A program made the translations under genes and the position numbers. From Endobugula sp047619205 (GTDB taxonomy: Bacteria > Pseudomonadota > Gammaproteobacteria > Pseudomonadales > Cellvibrionaceae), in NCBI GenBank assembly GCA_047619205.1, contig JBLHJR010000009.1:1-56669 (forward strand): a DNA stretch of 56,669 nucleotides. Direction: 5' to 3'. The notes beneath the pieces are model-generated. The model was not told where the DNA came from and made no database searches. It saw only the letters and a program-made list of their open reading frames with translations. Of the stretch, positions 1 to 7,267 are shown piece by piece (the stretch's first letter is position 1; every line of letters starts with the position of its first letter).

Positions 1-869
1 CGGGGATCTGTTTTATAATCAATCGAAACCAAAGGGCGTTCTTCGTAGCCTAAAATATCCTTTAGTTCACCATTGGCTGCGTTTTTAAATAGCGTGTTGA
101 TGGCTTCAGCGGATGTGGCTGTTTGCATTTCAAATACGCAATCGGTTAAAGAAGCGTTGGCAAGCGGTACGCGTACGGCGTGCCCATTGAGTTTATCCTT
201 TAATTCAGGAAATATATGCGTAATGGCCGTTGCTGATCCCGTCGTGGTGGGAATTAAGCTCATGCCACAAGCCCGAGCGCGGCGTAGATCTTTATGTGGT
301 GCATCTACAATAGTTTGAGTATTGGTAACGTCATGGATAGTGGTCATGGAGCCATGGGCTATGCCTAGGTTCTCGTGCAGTATTTTCACAATGGGGGCAA
401 GACAGTTAGTGGTACATGATGCCGCCGTTACAATGGCGTGTTCTTCCGGTAGGTAGTGCTGATGGTTTACCCCCATCACAATATTCAATACTCCGTCTGC
501 TTTCACCGGTGCAGTCACCACGACACGCTTTACGCCTTGATCTAAATAGGCTTGTAATAGCGTCTTTGATTTCATGACCCCTGACGCTTCAATTACAATG
601 TCGCAAGCAGACCAGTCTGTTTCATTAATGCCTTGGTTTTGAGAGCAAGGTATCTGTTGCTCACCAATAATGATGTTGTCGTTTGCATTGCGAGCTTCAT
701 GCTCCCAGCGACCATGAACTGAATCAAAGTTGAGTAGGTGGGCTAATGTGGCGGCGTTACCAGCGGGATCATTAATGTGTACAAACTCAATATTGTCCCA
801 GTCCCACGCCGCTCTTAGCGCTAATCGACCTATGCGGCCAAAGCCATTAATGCCTATCTTGATTGTCAT
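1..869 (-). CDS. Glyceraldehyde-3-phosphate dehydrogenase, ArsJ-associated type (3' end outside window)
   Basis: Read on the minus strand from the ATG at 869-867; about 289 residues are present and the C-terminus is cut by the window edge. The N-terminal Rossmann motif GINGFGRIGR (residues 6-15) and the catalytic SCTTNC motif (Cys152) show an NAD-dependent GAPDH, which oxidises glyceraldehyde 3-phosphate with phosphate. The stretch after strand 2 reads HINDPAGNAATLAHLLNFDS, which I recall from the GAPDH class encoded beside arsJ; housekeeping GapA has a different loop there. In that system the enzyme uses arsenate and ArsJ exports 1-arseno-3-phosphoglycerate. The partner would lie left of position 1 and cannot be seen. 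GAPDH is near certain; the arsenate role is an inference. Confidence 0.93.
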   Translation of the reverse strand, partial: MTIKIGINGFGRIGRLALRAAWDWDNIEFVHINDPAGNAATLAHLLNFDSVHGRWEHEARNANDNIIIGEQQIPCSQNQGINETDWSACDIVIEASGVMKSKTLLQAYLDQGVKRVVVTAPVKADGVLNIVMGVNHQHYLPEEHAIVTAASCTTNCLAPIVKILHENLGIAHGSMTTIHDVTNTQTIVDAPHKDLRRARACGMSLIPTTTGSATAITHIFPELKDKLNGHAVRVPLANASLTDCVFEMQTATSAEAINTLFKNAANGELKDILGYEERPLVSIDYKTDP

Positions 870-1056
870 CGTTGTTTCTGCCTCTAGCTAAGTTTTTTTG
901 ATTCCTGTGCTGCAGTTACTCTTTTACTACAGTAATGTGACAAACAGATGAAAGCGTATAGTTTTCGGCGCATTTTATCATTGATGAATTTAAGCGTCAT
1001 AAAAATGCAATAGAGATAGCGTATCTTGAGCATAAAAATTAAAGGTAATAGTTATT

Positions 1057-1572
1057 ATGAAGCTATTAAGTGCCATTTCATTATTTGATCATTATATGTT
1101 TGACTGGTGTTTGCAGCGTAAGCACCGAGACCTCATTATAGCCTTAAGTCGCTGGGTTTCGCGCAGTGCAGATGGCTACCTTTATGGTCTCGTAGGGCTG
1201 GTGTTTATCGCTCTTGAAGAATGGCCTTTGGTCAAGGTACTAGCGATAGGCTTTTGTGTGGAACGACTGATTTATTTTGTCTTGAAAAACCAGCTAAAGC
1301 GCCGTCGTCCACAGCAAGCAATCCCTAGTTTTACCAGTATTGTACAGCCCTCCGATCAGTTTAGTTTTCCTTCAGGGCATACGTCTGCTGCTTTTTTTAT
1401 GATGTCTGTTGTTGCCACCTCTTTCACTGCTTTATTGCTTCCTTTGATGGTGTGGGCAATTGCTGTAGGCCTTTCCCGTGTCATGCTCGGTGTTCACTTC
1501 CCAAGCGATATTCTTGCAGGTGCCGTGTTGGGATACAGTGTGAGTGTATGGGTGATGTCGCTTATCTATTAA
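1057..1572 (+). CDS. PAP2-family membrane phosphatase
   Basis: A 171-residue membrane protein with all three phosphatase signature motifs of the type 2 phosphatidic acid phosphatase family: K77-x6-R84-P85, PSGH at 105-108, and SR140-141...H147-x3-D151. The two histidines and the aspartate form the usual catalytic triad. Several hydrophobic segments surround them (about 41-75, 115-145 and 152-170). Members dephosphorylate lipid phosphates such as undecaprenyl pyrophosphate or phosphatidate at the inner membrane; the substrate cannot be read from sequence. The gene ends 33 bp before a glycosyltransferase on the same strand, so a shared role in lipid-linked sugar metabolism is plausible. The start ATG follows a weak AAAGGT ribosome site. 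Confidence 0.88.
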   Translation: MKLLSAISLFDHYMFDWCLQRKHRDLIIALSRWVSRSADGYLYGLVGLVFIALEEWPLVKVLAIGFCVERLIYFVLKNQLKRRRPQQAIPSFTSIVQPSDQFSFPSGHTSAAFFMMSVVATSFTALLLPLMVWAIAVGLSRVMLGVHFPSDILAGAVLGYSVSVWVMSLIY

Positions 1573-1605
1573 CGATTTTTTGTTGAGCTACAAAAGGTAA
1601 AGGCT

Positions 1606-2655
1606 TTGAAAATATTGATGGGTGTACAGGCAACAGGTAATGGGCACATCACTCGTGCAAGAGCGATGAGTAAAGCTTTTGCAAAACATGCTTGCATAGA
1701 AGTTGATACTATTTTTAGTGGACGAGCTCGAGAAGATTTATTTGATATGGAAATGTTTGGTGACTATCGTTGCTTTCAAGGTCTAACCTTTGTTACTGAA
1801 GCTGGTGCAGTAAAACCCATAGCTACTTATCGAGCCAACAGTATACGTCAGTTATACCGAGATATTAAAAATCTAGATGTATCTTCCTATGACTTAGTGA
1901 TTACTGATTTTGAGCCTATTTCTGCTTGGGCGGCAAAACGACAGAAAAAGCCGTCTATTGCTTTGGGGCATCAAAATGCGTTTGATTATGCAATACCTAA
2001 AAAAGGTAATAATCCTATAGTGGCATTATTGATGCGGAATTTTGCACCCGCACAAGTGCGTTTAGGTTTGCATTGGCATCATTTTGGTCAGCCTATTTTG
2101 CCACCAATTGCGGATATTTATCCTCTTGATGTGAAGACGCAGAATAAAAAAATCGTAGTGTATTTAGGCTTTGAGCAGCAGGATCAGGTCATCGAATGGT
2201 TGACCCCTGTTGATGATCATCAGTTTTATATTTATGGCGCGTTTGCTGAGACAGCAGAGCGTGGTCACATACACCTTCGCCCTTTAAGTCGTGAGGGTTT
2301 TCAAAAAGACTTGGCCGATTGTAATGGTGTGATTAGTCATGCAGGTTTTGAATTGGCGAGTGAGGCGATTCATTTAGGTAAAAAAATACTAGTCAAGCCA
2401 TTAAAGGGGCAAATGGAGCAGGCATCCAATGCATTAGCCTTGGGTATGCTGGGTTTAGGCATGCAAATGGATAGTTTAGACGCGGATAAATTGCGTGAGT
2501 GGCTGGATTATTTTGAGTCTAAGCAAGTCATCTACCCTAATGTTGCCGATGCTATAGCGGCATGGGTTCAAAAAAATGATTTCGTTACGATTGATCAATT
2601 GGCTAACAAGTTGTGGGCTCAGGTCAGTTTTCCCGCCAGTCAACATTTTACATAG
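1606..2655 (+). CDS. MJ1255/VC2487-family glycosyltransferase (GT-B like)
   Basis: 349 residues, beginning at a TTG codon preceded by AAAGGTAAAGG. The start is chosen because MKILMGVQATGNGHITRA is the usual N-terminus of this family, with the glycine-rich GNGH loop of GT-B enzymes. A second conserved block, ISHAGFELASEAIHLGKK (about residues 243-260), is the C-terminal nucleotide-sugar binding region seen in MurG-like enzymes. The acceptor and donor are unknown. Its position directly after a PAP2 phosphatase suggests the two act on one lipid-linked or lipid substrate (inference). The stop codon lies 6 bp from the convergent MFS gene stop, leaving no room for a separate terminator. Confidence 0.82.
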   Translation: MKILMGVQATGNGHITRARAMSKAFAKHACIEVDTIFSGRAREDLFDMEMFGDYRCFQGLTFVTEAGAVKPIATYRANSIRQLYRDIKNLDVSSYDLVITDFEPISAWAAKRQKKPSIALGHQNAFDYAIPKKGNNPIVALLMRNFAPAQVRLGLHWHHFGQPILPPIADIYPLDVKTQNKKIVVYLGFEQQDQVIEWLTPVDDHQFYIYGAFAETAERGHIHLRPLSREGFQKDLADCNGVISHAGFELASEAIHLGKKILVKPLKGQMEQASNALALGMLGLGMQMDSLDADKLREWLDYFESKQVIYPNVADAIAAWVQKNDFVTIDQLANKLWAQVSFPASQHFT

Positions 2656-2661
2656 TTATCG

Positions 2662-3861
2662 TTATCCAGTACTGATTTCCCCCCCTGTATTTTGTGACGC
2701 CTCTTGTTTGCGCAGCCATAAAGTGGCTAATAAGCTGAAAAACAACGTCAGTGTCGCAGCAGCCACTACGCCTTGATATTGCCCCCAACGCCAAAATGGG
2801 TCGAGATAAATATTACCTATGCTGGCACCGAAGTAATAAAACACTAAATATAATGAAGAGGCGCTGGCTTTGGAACCTATCGCATACTGGTTGACCCATG
2901 TAGAGAGGCTGGAGTGAGCAACAAAAAAACCAAAGCCATTGATTAGTAAGCCGATGATGATTGCGCTTAAGCTGCCGTAGAGAGTGACCAGCGTTCCCAC
3001 AATAATCAATGCGGTACCCATAACAATACGCTCTGCACAGGATATTTTTTTATCAATTTTCCCAATATAGGCTGAGCCAATGCTACCGCTTAGGTAGGTT
3101 AAAAATAATAAGCCTAGCCAACTAGTCGATAGCGAAAATGGTTCATCCGCCAGTAAAAAAATGACGTAGCTGTATAAGGTTAATACAATCATAAAGTTAC
3201 ATCCGCCAATTAAATAGGCCAGGAGTAAATTACGATTGCAAAGATGCGTAGTTAAGCCGTTAATGATGCTGCGTGGATTTAACTTTTGTGATCTAAAGGC
3301 GGTGGATGCTGGCAGTGTAGCGATGAAAAAAATCGCCACGGCGATATTCGCTAAGGTCATCAGGCTAAACACCATCTGCCAATTCCATATGTCACTGACA
3401 ATGCCACTCAATGTGCGCCCAAGGATACCCCCTAAGGAATTGGCGCTAATGTAGAAACCGATAGCGGCCGCTACCTTAGTGCGAGGAAACTCCTCGCCAA
3501 TATAAGCAATGGCCGTCGCAGGTATGCCGCCCAGTAAAAATCCATGCAGTCCACGTAGCCATAACAGTTGTTCGAATGTTTCCACGTAGCTAAGGGCTAA
3601 TGTGGTTAGGCTAATGCCGCATAGGCTTATCACCATGATAATTTTGCGGCCAATAGCATCCGACCATGCGCCATAAAATAACAGCGATAGACCGAGCATA
3701 AGCGTGGTAACGGTTAAGCTGCGTGCAGCTTCTAATTCCGTTAACGCAAACTCACTAACAAAGAGTGGTAGCAGTGGCTGCGTCGTATAGAGGTTGGCAA
3801 AGACGATTAATGAGCCTAAGCATAATGCTAGGGTTGCTCTGCCTAATTGATCGCTATTCAA
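2662..3861 (-). CDS. MFS transporter, 12-TM efflux type (YnfM-like)
   Basis: 399 residues of strongly hydrophobic sequence with about 12 membrane segments. The cytoplasmic loop 2-3 carries GAWSDAIGRK (about 64-73), the MFS motif A. The N-terminus LYTTQPLLPLF resembles YnfM-type proton-driven drug or sugar exporters. It is divergently transcribed from a LysR regulator 170 bp away, the classical arrangement for a regulated exporter, and a 26-bp palindrome sits in that spacer. The substrate is unknown. Confidence in family is high, in the YnfM subgroup moderate. Confidence 0.87.
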   Translation of the reverse strand: MNSDQLGRATLALCLGSLIVFANLYTTQPLLPLFVSEFALTELEAARSLTVTTLMLGLSLLFYGAWSDAIGRKIIMVISLCGISLTTLALSYVETFEQLLWLRGLHGFLLGGIPATAIAYIGEEFPRTKVAAAIGFYISANSLGGILGRTLSGIVSDIWNWQMVFSLMTLANIAVAIFFIATLPASTAFRSQKLNPRSIINGLTTHLCNRNLLLAYLIGGCNFMIVLTLYSYVIFLLADEPFSLSTSWLGLLFLTYLSGSIGSAYIGKIDKKISCAERIVMGTALIIVGTLVTLYGSLSAIIIGLLINGFGFFVAHSSLSTWVNQYAIGSKASASSLYLVFYYFGASIGNIYLDPFWRWGQYQGVVAAATLTLFFSLLATLWLRKQEASQNTGGEISTG

Positions 3862-3952
3862 TGGTGTAGTTCTCTATTCTAAAAAAAGTAGTTGGGGTAT
3901 GGGGTTAAGTCATGGGCTTGATTTTATAGGTTAAGTATAGTGCGACCCGTTG

Positions 3953-3978
3953 CATAATAAAAATATATGTTTATTATG
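3953..3978. promoter_or_regulatory. Palindromic operator between MFS and lysR
   Basis: A perfect 9-bp inverted repeat, CATAATAAA (3953-3961) and TTTATTATG (3970-3978), with an 8-bp spacer. It lies in the only spacer of a divergent LysR/transporter pair, 52 bp before the regulator start and 91 bp before the transporter start. AT-rich dyads of this kind are typical LysR-family recognition sites, so this is the likely autoregulatory and activation site. The dyad is seen; the function is inferred. Confidence 0.6.
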
Positions 3979-4030
3979 TTATCCATCATAAATTGTGATG
4001 CTGTGTGGTTGTGGCAAGCGAGATAAAAAA

Positions 4031-4918
4031 ATGTCTTTAGAAAGTAAATCCCTGCGCTATTTTTGCGCAGTCGCTGGTCACGGCAGTTTTACTGCAGCGG
4101 CAGATTCGCTGTCTATCGCCCAGCCCGCGATGAGTATGTCGATTAAGCGTCTGGAGGAAGAGTTGGGGCTGCGACTGTTTAACCGCTTTGATCGTCAAAT
4201 CTCTCTAACCGATGAGGGGCAGAAACTTTATGAATATGCGCGGCCTATTGTGCAAAGTCTCAATGATGCGCAGCAGGCAATGGCAGAGCTGCGGGGCTTG
4301 GATGATGGTTTGGTTCGAATCGGTATGCCGGGGATGCTGGGTTCTTACTATTTCCCGCCATTATTAATGGCGTTTCGTCACCAATATCCTGGTATTAAGT
4401 TATCCATTATTGATGCAGGTGCTGACCAGCTACAGGCGATGCTAGAGCAGGGTGAGTTAGATCTAGCGTTCATAGTCTCCGAGGATGTGCCGGATAGTCT
4501 GGGTGCGGAGGCGATACTTCGTTTACCTATGGTGGCGGTAGTGGCTAAAGAGCATGCTTTTGCCCAGCTGGATTGTGTCGATATCGAGCAGTTTCTTCAG
4601 CAGGAGTTAGTTATTTTTAAGCCGGGATATTTTCATCGACGTATCATCGATCAAATGGCCAGTGAGTCGGGTATAGCCCCCAATATTAGTATTGAAACTA
4701 ATTTGATCCATCTGATGAAGTCATTTGTTAGCCGTGGGTTTGGCATTACTTCTTTTTTAGATATTGTCTTGGAGGATGAAACAGACTTAGTTGGGGTTCC
4801 GTTTGCTGAGCCTTTTAGTTTGAATATCCATATTGCTTGGCGCAAGCAGGGTTATTTGTCGGTAGCGAATCGCGCATTTCGGGATTTTATTGTTGAGCAT
4901 AGCGAGCAAGGCAGTTAG
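4031..4918 (+). CDS. LysR-family transcriptional regulator
   Basis: 295 residues from the ATG at 4031. An upstream in-frame ATG at 3995 would add a cysteine-rich 12-residue tail and is not used in my call, since family members begin a few residues before the helix-turn-helix. Residues about 5-64 form the winged HTH (GSFTAAADSLSIAQPAMSMS, then RLEEELGLRLFNR). The rest is the two-lobed effector-binding domain. It presumably controls the divergent MFS gene in response to an unknown small molecule. The gene after it, hisE, is separated by 92 bp and is unlikely to be functionally linked. Confidence 0.9.
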   Translation: MSLESKSLRYFCAVAGHGSFTAAADSLSIAQPAMSMSIKRLEEELGLRLFNRFDRQISLTDEGQKLYEYARPIVQSLNDAQQAMAELRGLDDGLVRIGMPGMLGSYYFPPLLMAFRHQYPGIKLSIIDAGADQLQAMLEQGELDLAFIVSEDVPDSLGAEAILRLPMVAVVAKEHAFAQLDCVDIEQFLQQELVIFKPGYFHRRIIDQMASESGIAPNISIETNLIHLMKSFVSRGFGITSFLDIVLEDETDLVGVPFAEPFSLNIHIAWRKQGYLSVANRAFRDFIVEHSEQGS

Positions 4919-5010
4919 CAAACCAAGAGGCGTTATTTAATGCTAGTATGGTACATGGCATCACTAATGATTGATGACCCTAGAAATAACCGCGTGCTTT
5001 GGAAAACAAT

Positions 5011-5343
5011 ATGAGTGACATACTGGCAGCGCTTAGCCAAATCTTAGAAGAGCGCAAAACGGCTGCGGTTGCAGAAAGTTCTTATGTGGCACAGTTACAT
5101 GCAAAGGGCTTAAATAAGATTCTTGAAAAAGTGGGTGAAGAGGCGACGGAAACTATTCTAGCCGCTAAAGATGCCGCACTGAGCGGCGATAAAACCGAGA
5201 TAATTGCTGAGACTGCCGATTTGTGGTTTCACTCAATGGTGATGCTGTCGCATTTGGATACAGATGCCCAAGCGGTGCTCGATGAATTGGCGCGTCGCTT
5301 TGGTTTGTCAGGTATTGATGAGAAAGCATCACGCACAAAATAA
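5011..5343 (+). CDS. hisE: Phosphoribosyl-ATP pyrophosphatase
   Basis: 110 residues from the ATG at 5011; a TTG four codons upstream is less likely. HisE removes pyrophosphate from phosphoribosyl-ATP, the second step of histidine synthesis. The EKVGEEATETILAAKD segment and the ETADLWFHSMVML helix carry the acidic metal-binding residues of the all-alpha NTP pyrophosphohydrolase fold. It is a monofunctional HisE; the partner hisI, commonly just upstream in related genomes, is absent from the 92-bp spacer, which is occupied on its far side by lysR. It is followed 25 bp later by tatA, the conserved hisE-tatABC order. Confidence 0.93.
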   Translation: MSDILAALSQILEERKTAAVAESSYVAQLHAKGLNKILEKVGEEATETILAAKDAALSGDKTEIIAETADLWFHSMVMLSHLDTDAQAVLDELARRFGLSGIDEKASRTK

Positions 5344-5368
5344 TGAAGTGAATATTGGGAGAAAGATT

Positions 5369-5593
5369 ATGGGTATTGGTGGTATAGGTGTAGGTCCGTT
5401 ATTGCTTATTTTAGCGATTGTTATTTTACTGTTCGGCACTAAAAAACTAAAAAGCTTAGGTAGTGATTTGGGCAATGCAGTGAAAGGCTTTAAAAAAGCC
5501 GTCAATAATGACGAGCCAGCAGATGAAGACGCGGCTAAAAATGCAGTGGTAGAAACCACAGATAGCCTCAAAGAAAACAAAGAAGAGAAATAA
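5369..5593 (+). CDS. tatA: Sec-independent translocase subunit TatA
   Basis: 74 residues starting at the ATG at 5369, preceded by GGGAGAAAG. A longer in-frame reading beginning inside hisE is rejected because it would put a charged tail before the membrane helix. The protein has one N-terminal transmembrane helix (about 8-22, VGPLLLILAIVILLF), the FGTKKL hinge, an amphipathic helix (SDLGNAVKGFKKA) and an acidic, poorly conserved tail. TatA multimers form the conducting part of the twin-arginine translocon for folded proteins. It is intact even though tatC downstream is not. Confidence 0.95.
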   Translation: MGIGGIGVGPLLLILAIVILLFGTKKLKSLGSDLGNAVKGFKKAVNNDEPADEDAAKNAVVETTDSLKENKEEK

Positions 5594-5601
5594 TACCTTC
5601 T

Positions 5602-5973
5602 ATGGGACTATTTGAAATACTCTTAATTGCCGTTGTTGCCTTATTGGTAGTAGGGCCTGAGCGGATGCCAGAAGCGGTGCGTTCAGTTGCCTTGACTATT
5701 GGTCGGGTTAAACGTTTTTTGAGTAGCGCCCGGGAAGAAATCGAAAAGCAAGTAGGTGCAGATGAGATTCGTCAGCAACTACATAATGAGGCCGTCATGG
5801 ATCAATTGGCCAAGCAGGAAGCTAGCGCTGAGAGTGATAACAGCCTTGAAGTAGGGGAAGTCAATGCGGAAACCCTTGCGATGGAAAGTAATAGCATCCT
5901 TGATGATACTGTAATAGCTGATGTTGTAAAAGATGACACTGTCAAAGCTGAGAGCCATCATTCACCGTCATAA
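5602..5973 (+). CDS. tatB: Sec-independent translocase subunit TatB
   Basis: 123 residues, starting 8 bp after tatA. The N-terminus MGLFEILLIAVVALLVVGPE with Glu8-type polar residue and the GPERMPEAVR hinge are diagnostic of TatB, which with TatC forms the twin-arginine signal receptor. An amphipathic helix follows (about 25-70), then a variable acidic tail. The reading frame is intact. Its only known partner in this operon, tatC, carries two nonsense codons, so either a second TatC exists or the receptor complex is not made. Confidence 0.95.
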   Translation: MGLFEILLIAVVALLVVGPERMPEAVRSVALTIGRVKRFLSSAREEIEKQVGADEIRQQLHNEAVMDQLAKQEASAESDNSLEVGEVNAETLAMESNSILDDTVIADVVKDDTVKAESHHSPS

Positions 5974-6001
5974 GTTAAGCTTCATCTAAAATAGATTATC
6001 T

Positions 6002-6739
6002 ATGTCTGATATTGGTTTGTCCTCAGGAACTCCTTCGTTAATTGCGCATTTAGTCGAGTTGCGTAATCGATGGTTATATTGTGTGCTGATCATTGTGGTG
6101 GTTTTCTTAGCGCTATTTTCGTTTGCTAATGAAATTTACACCTTTGTAGCCACACCCTTACCAGTATTTTTACCTGAACATAGTTCGATGATTGCTACCG
6201 AGGTAGCGGCACCTTTTTTAACTCCCTTTAAGCTGACTTTTTTTGTTGCCTTTGTTTTAGCTATTCCCTTCCTTTTTTATCCAGTATGGGCGCCCGGCCT
6301 GTACGAGAATGAAAAAAGCTTAGTCGTCCCGTTAATCCAATCTAGTGTGTTGTAATTTTATACCAGTATTGCCTTTGCCTATACTGTGGTTTTTCCTTTA
6401 GTGTGTGTTTTTTTCACTTCCATGGCACCCGAAGACGTGACAGTGATGACCGATATCAGTAGTTATTTAGATGTTGTACTGAAATTGTTCTTAGCTTTCG
6501 ACATCGTATTTGAAATACCCATTGTGACCATACTGTTGCTTAGCTCGGGCGTTGTTAGTGCAGAGACACTGACGAGGTAACGCCCCTATATCGTCGTTGG
6601 CTGTTTTGTTATTGGCATGCTAATCACCCCGCCAGATGTTATCTCGCAAATTCTATTAGCGCTGCCTATGTGGATGTTGTTTGAATGTGGTGTTTTTTTT
6701 GGTCAGCGCTTACAAAAACTCCGTCCGGCTGCTCACTAA
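6002..6739 (+). pseudogene. tatC: TatC translocase subunit with two in-frame stop codons
   Basis: A 245-codon reading frame that is TatC from end to end but is broken by TAA at codon 118 (6353-6355) and TAA at codon 193 (6578-6580). No frameshift is needed: the segments before, between and after the stops lie in one frame. Aligned by memory to E. coli TatC, the first stop replaces a Leu in SS-x-L-L-FY and the second replaces a Lys in R-K-RPY, so single changes TTA to TAA and AAA to TAA explain both. The third segment keeps GMLITPPDVISQILLALP, the last conserved TatC block. Translation would end after about two membrane helices and lose the rest. Recent pseudogenisation, a duplicate elsewhere, or assembly error are the options; readthrough of two TAA codons is unlikely. 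Confidence 0.88.
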
Positions 6740-6796
6740 GCGGCACACCCATGGGTTAATTCTAGAATATTTTATAGATTAATTAATGGGCTATGA

Positions 6797-7219
6797 TTAA
6801 ATAAGCTTTCGAATGATGCCAATAGCACTCACGGATAAAAGGACAACAAAAACCACTAAGAAAGAAAGTGTCATCTTTTTATCGCCATTAATTTCGTTGC
6901 ATATTAATATTTGCTGATCATCGACTCTTTTCAATAGTACTTTTTGACCTATATGGTAACTATTGTTGATTAGGGTGGAGTCAAATATCTTTTCTGTGCC
7001 TTCGTGCTTATATTTTATTTTAGTGAAATTACCAAATGCCTCCCCTCTATCGATAGCAAAGCCAAATCTAGGCTTTTCTCGATTTAAGATAAAAATTTCA
7101 ATGATCTCGCCTTCTATCGTTTCTGCTTGCTCTAAAGCATGCAGTCTTTTTTTGGTTAGCCAGTAGAGCCATAAAAAACCAAAAGACAATAATAGGGTGA
7201 TAATAAATTTAGTTTCCAC
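6797..7219 (-). CDS. DUF3592-like membrane protein
   Basis: 140 residues with a membrane helix at each end (about 5-22 and 116-136) enclosing a roughly 90-residue beta-rich region containing FDSTLINNSYHIGQKVLLKR. A two-helix frame around a soluble beta domain with a TLxxxxYxxGxxV core is the pattern I associate with DUF3592. No function is known. It lies convergent to the broken tatC and 48 bp downstream of ubiB on the same strand. From memory, the conserved neighbours ubiB and hisI/hisE/tat are collinear in Pseudomonas; here they face each other with this gene between, so it marks a rearrangement point. Confidence 0.6.
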   Translation of the reverse strand: METKFIITLLLSFGFLWLYWLTKKRLHALEQAETIEGEIIEIFILNREKPRFGFAIDRGEAFGNFTKIKYKHEGTEKIFDSTLINNSYHIGQKVLLKRVDDQQILICNEINGDKKMTLSFLVVFVVLLSVSAIGIIRKLI

Positions 7220-7267
7220 AATGTTCGCCTATGCAAGTTTTCTGTGCCAGTTTTCTATAAGAGATGC

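Noticed and set aside
5264..5368. Longer TatA start inside hisE
   Set aside because: It would add 35 charged residues before the membrane helix; the ATG at 5369 has a good ribosome site and gives the standard TatA N-terminus.
6353..6580. Programmed readthrough or recoding of the two TAA codons in tatC
   Set aside because: Other genes here use TAA as a normal stop, the contexts are not known readthrough signals, and two such events in one gene are improbable. Pseudogene or sequence error is simpler.
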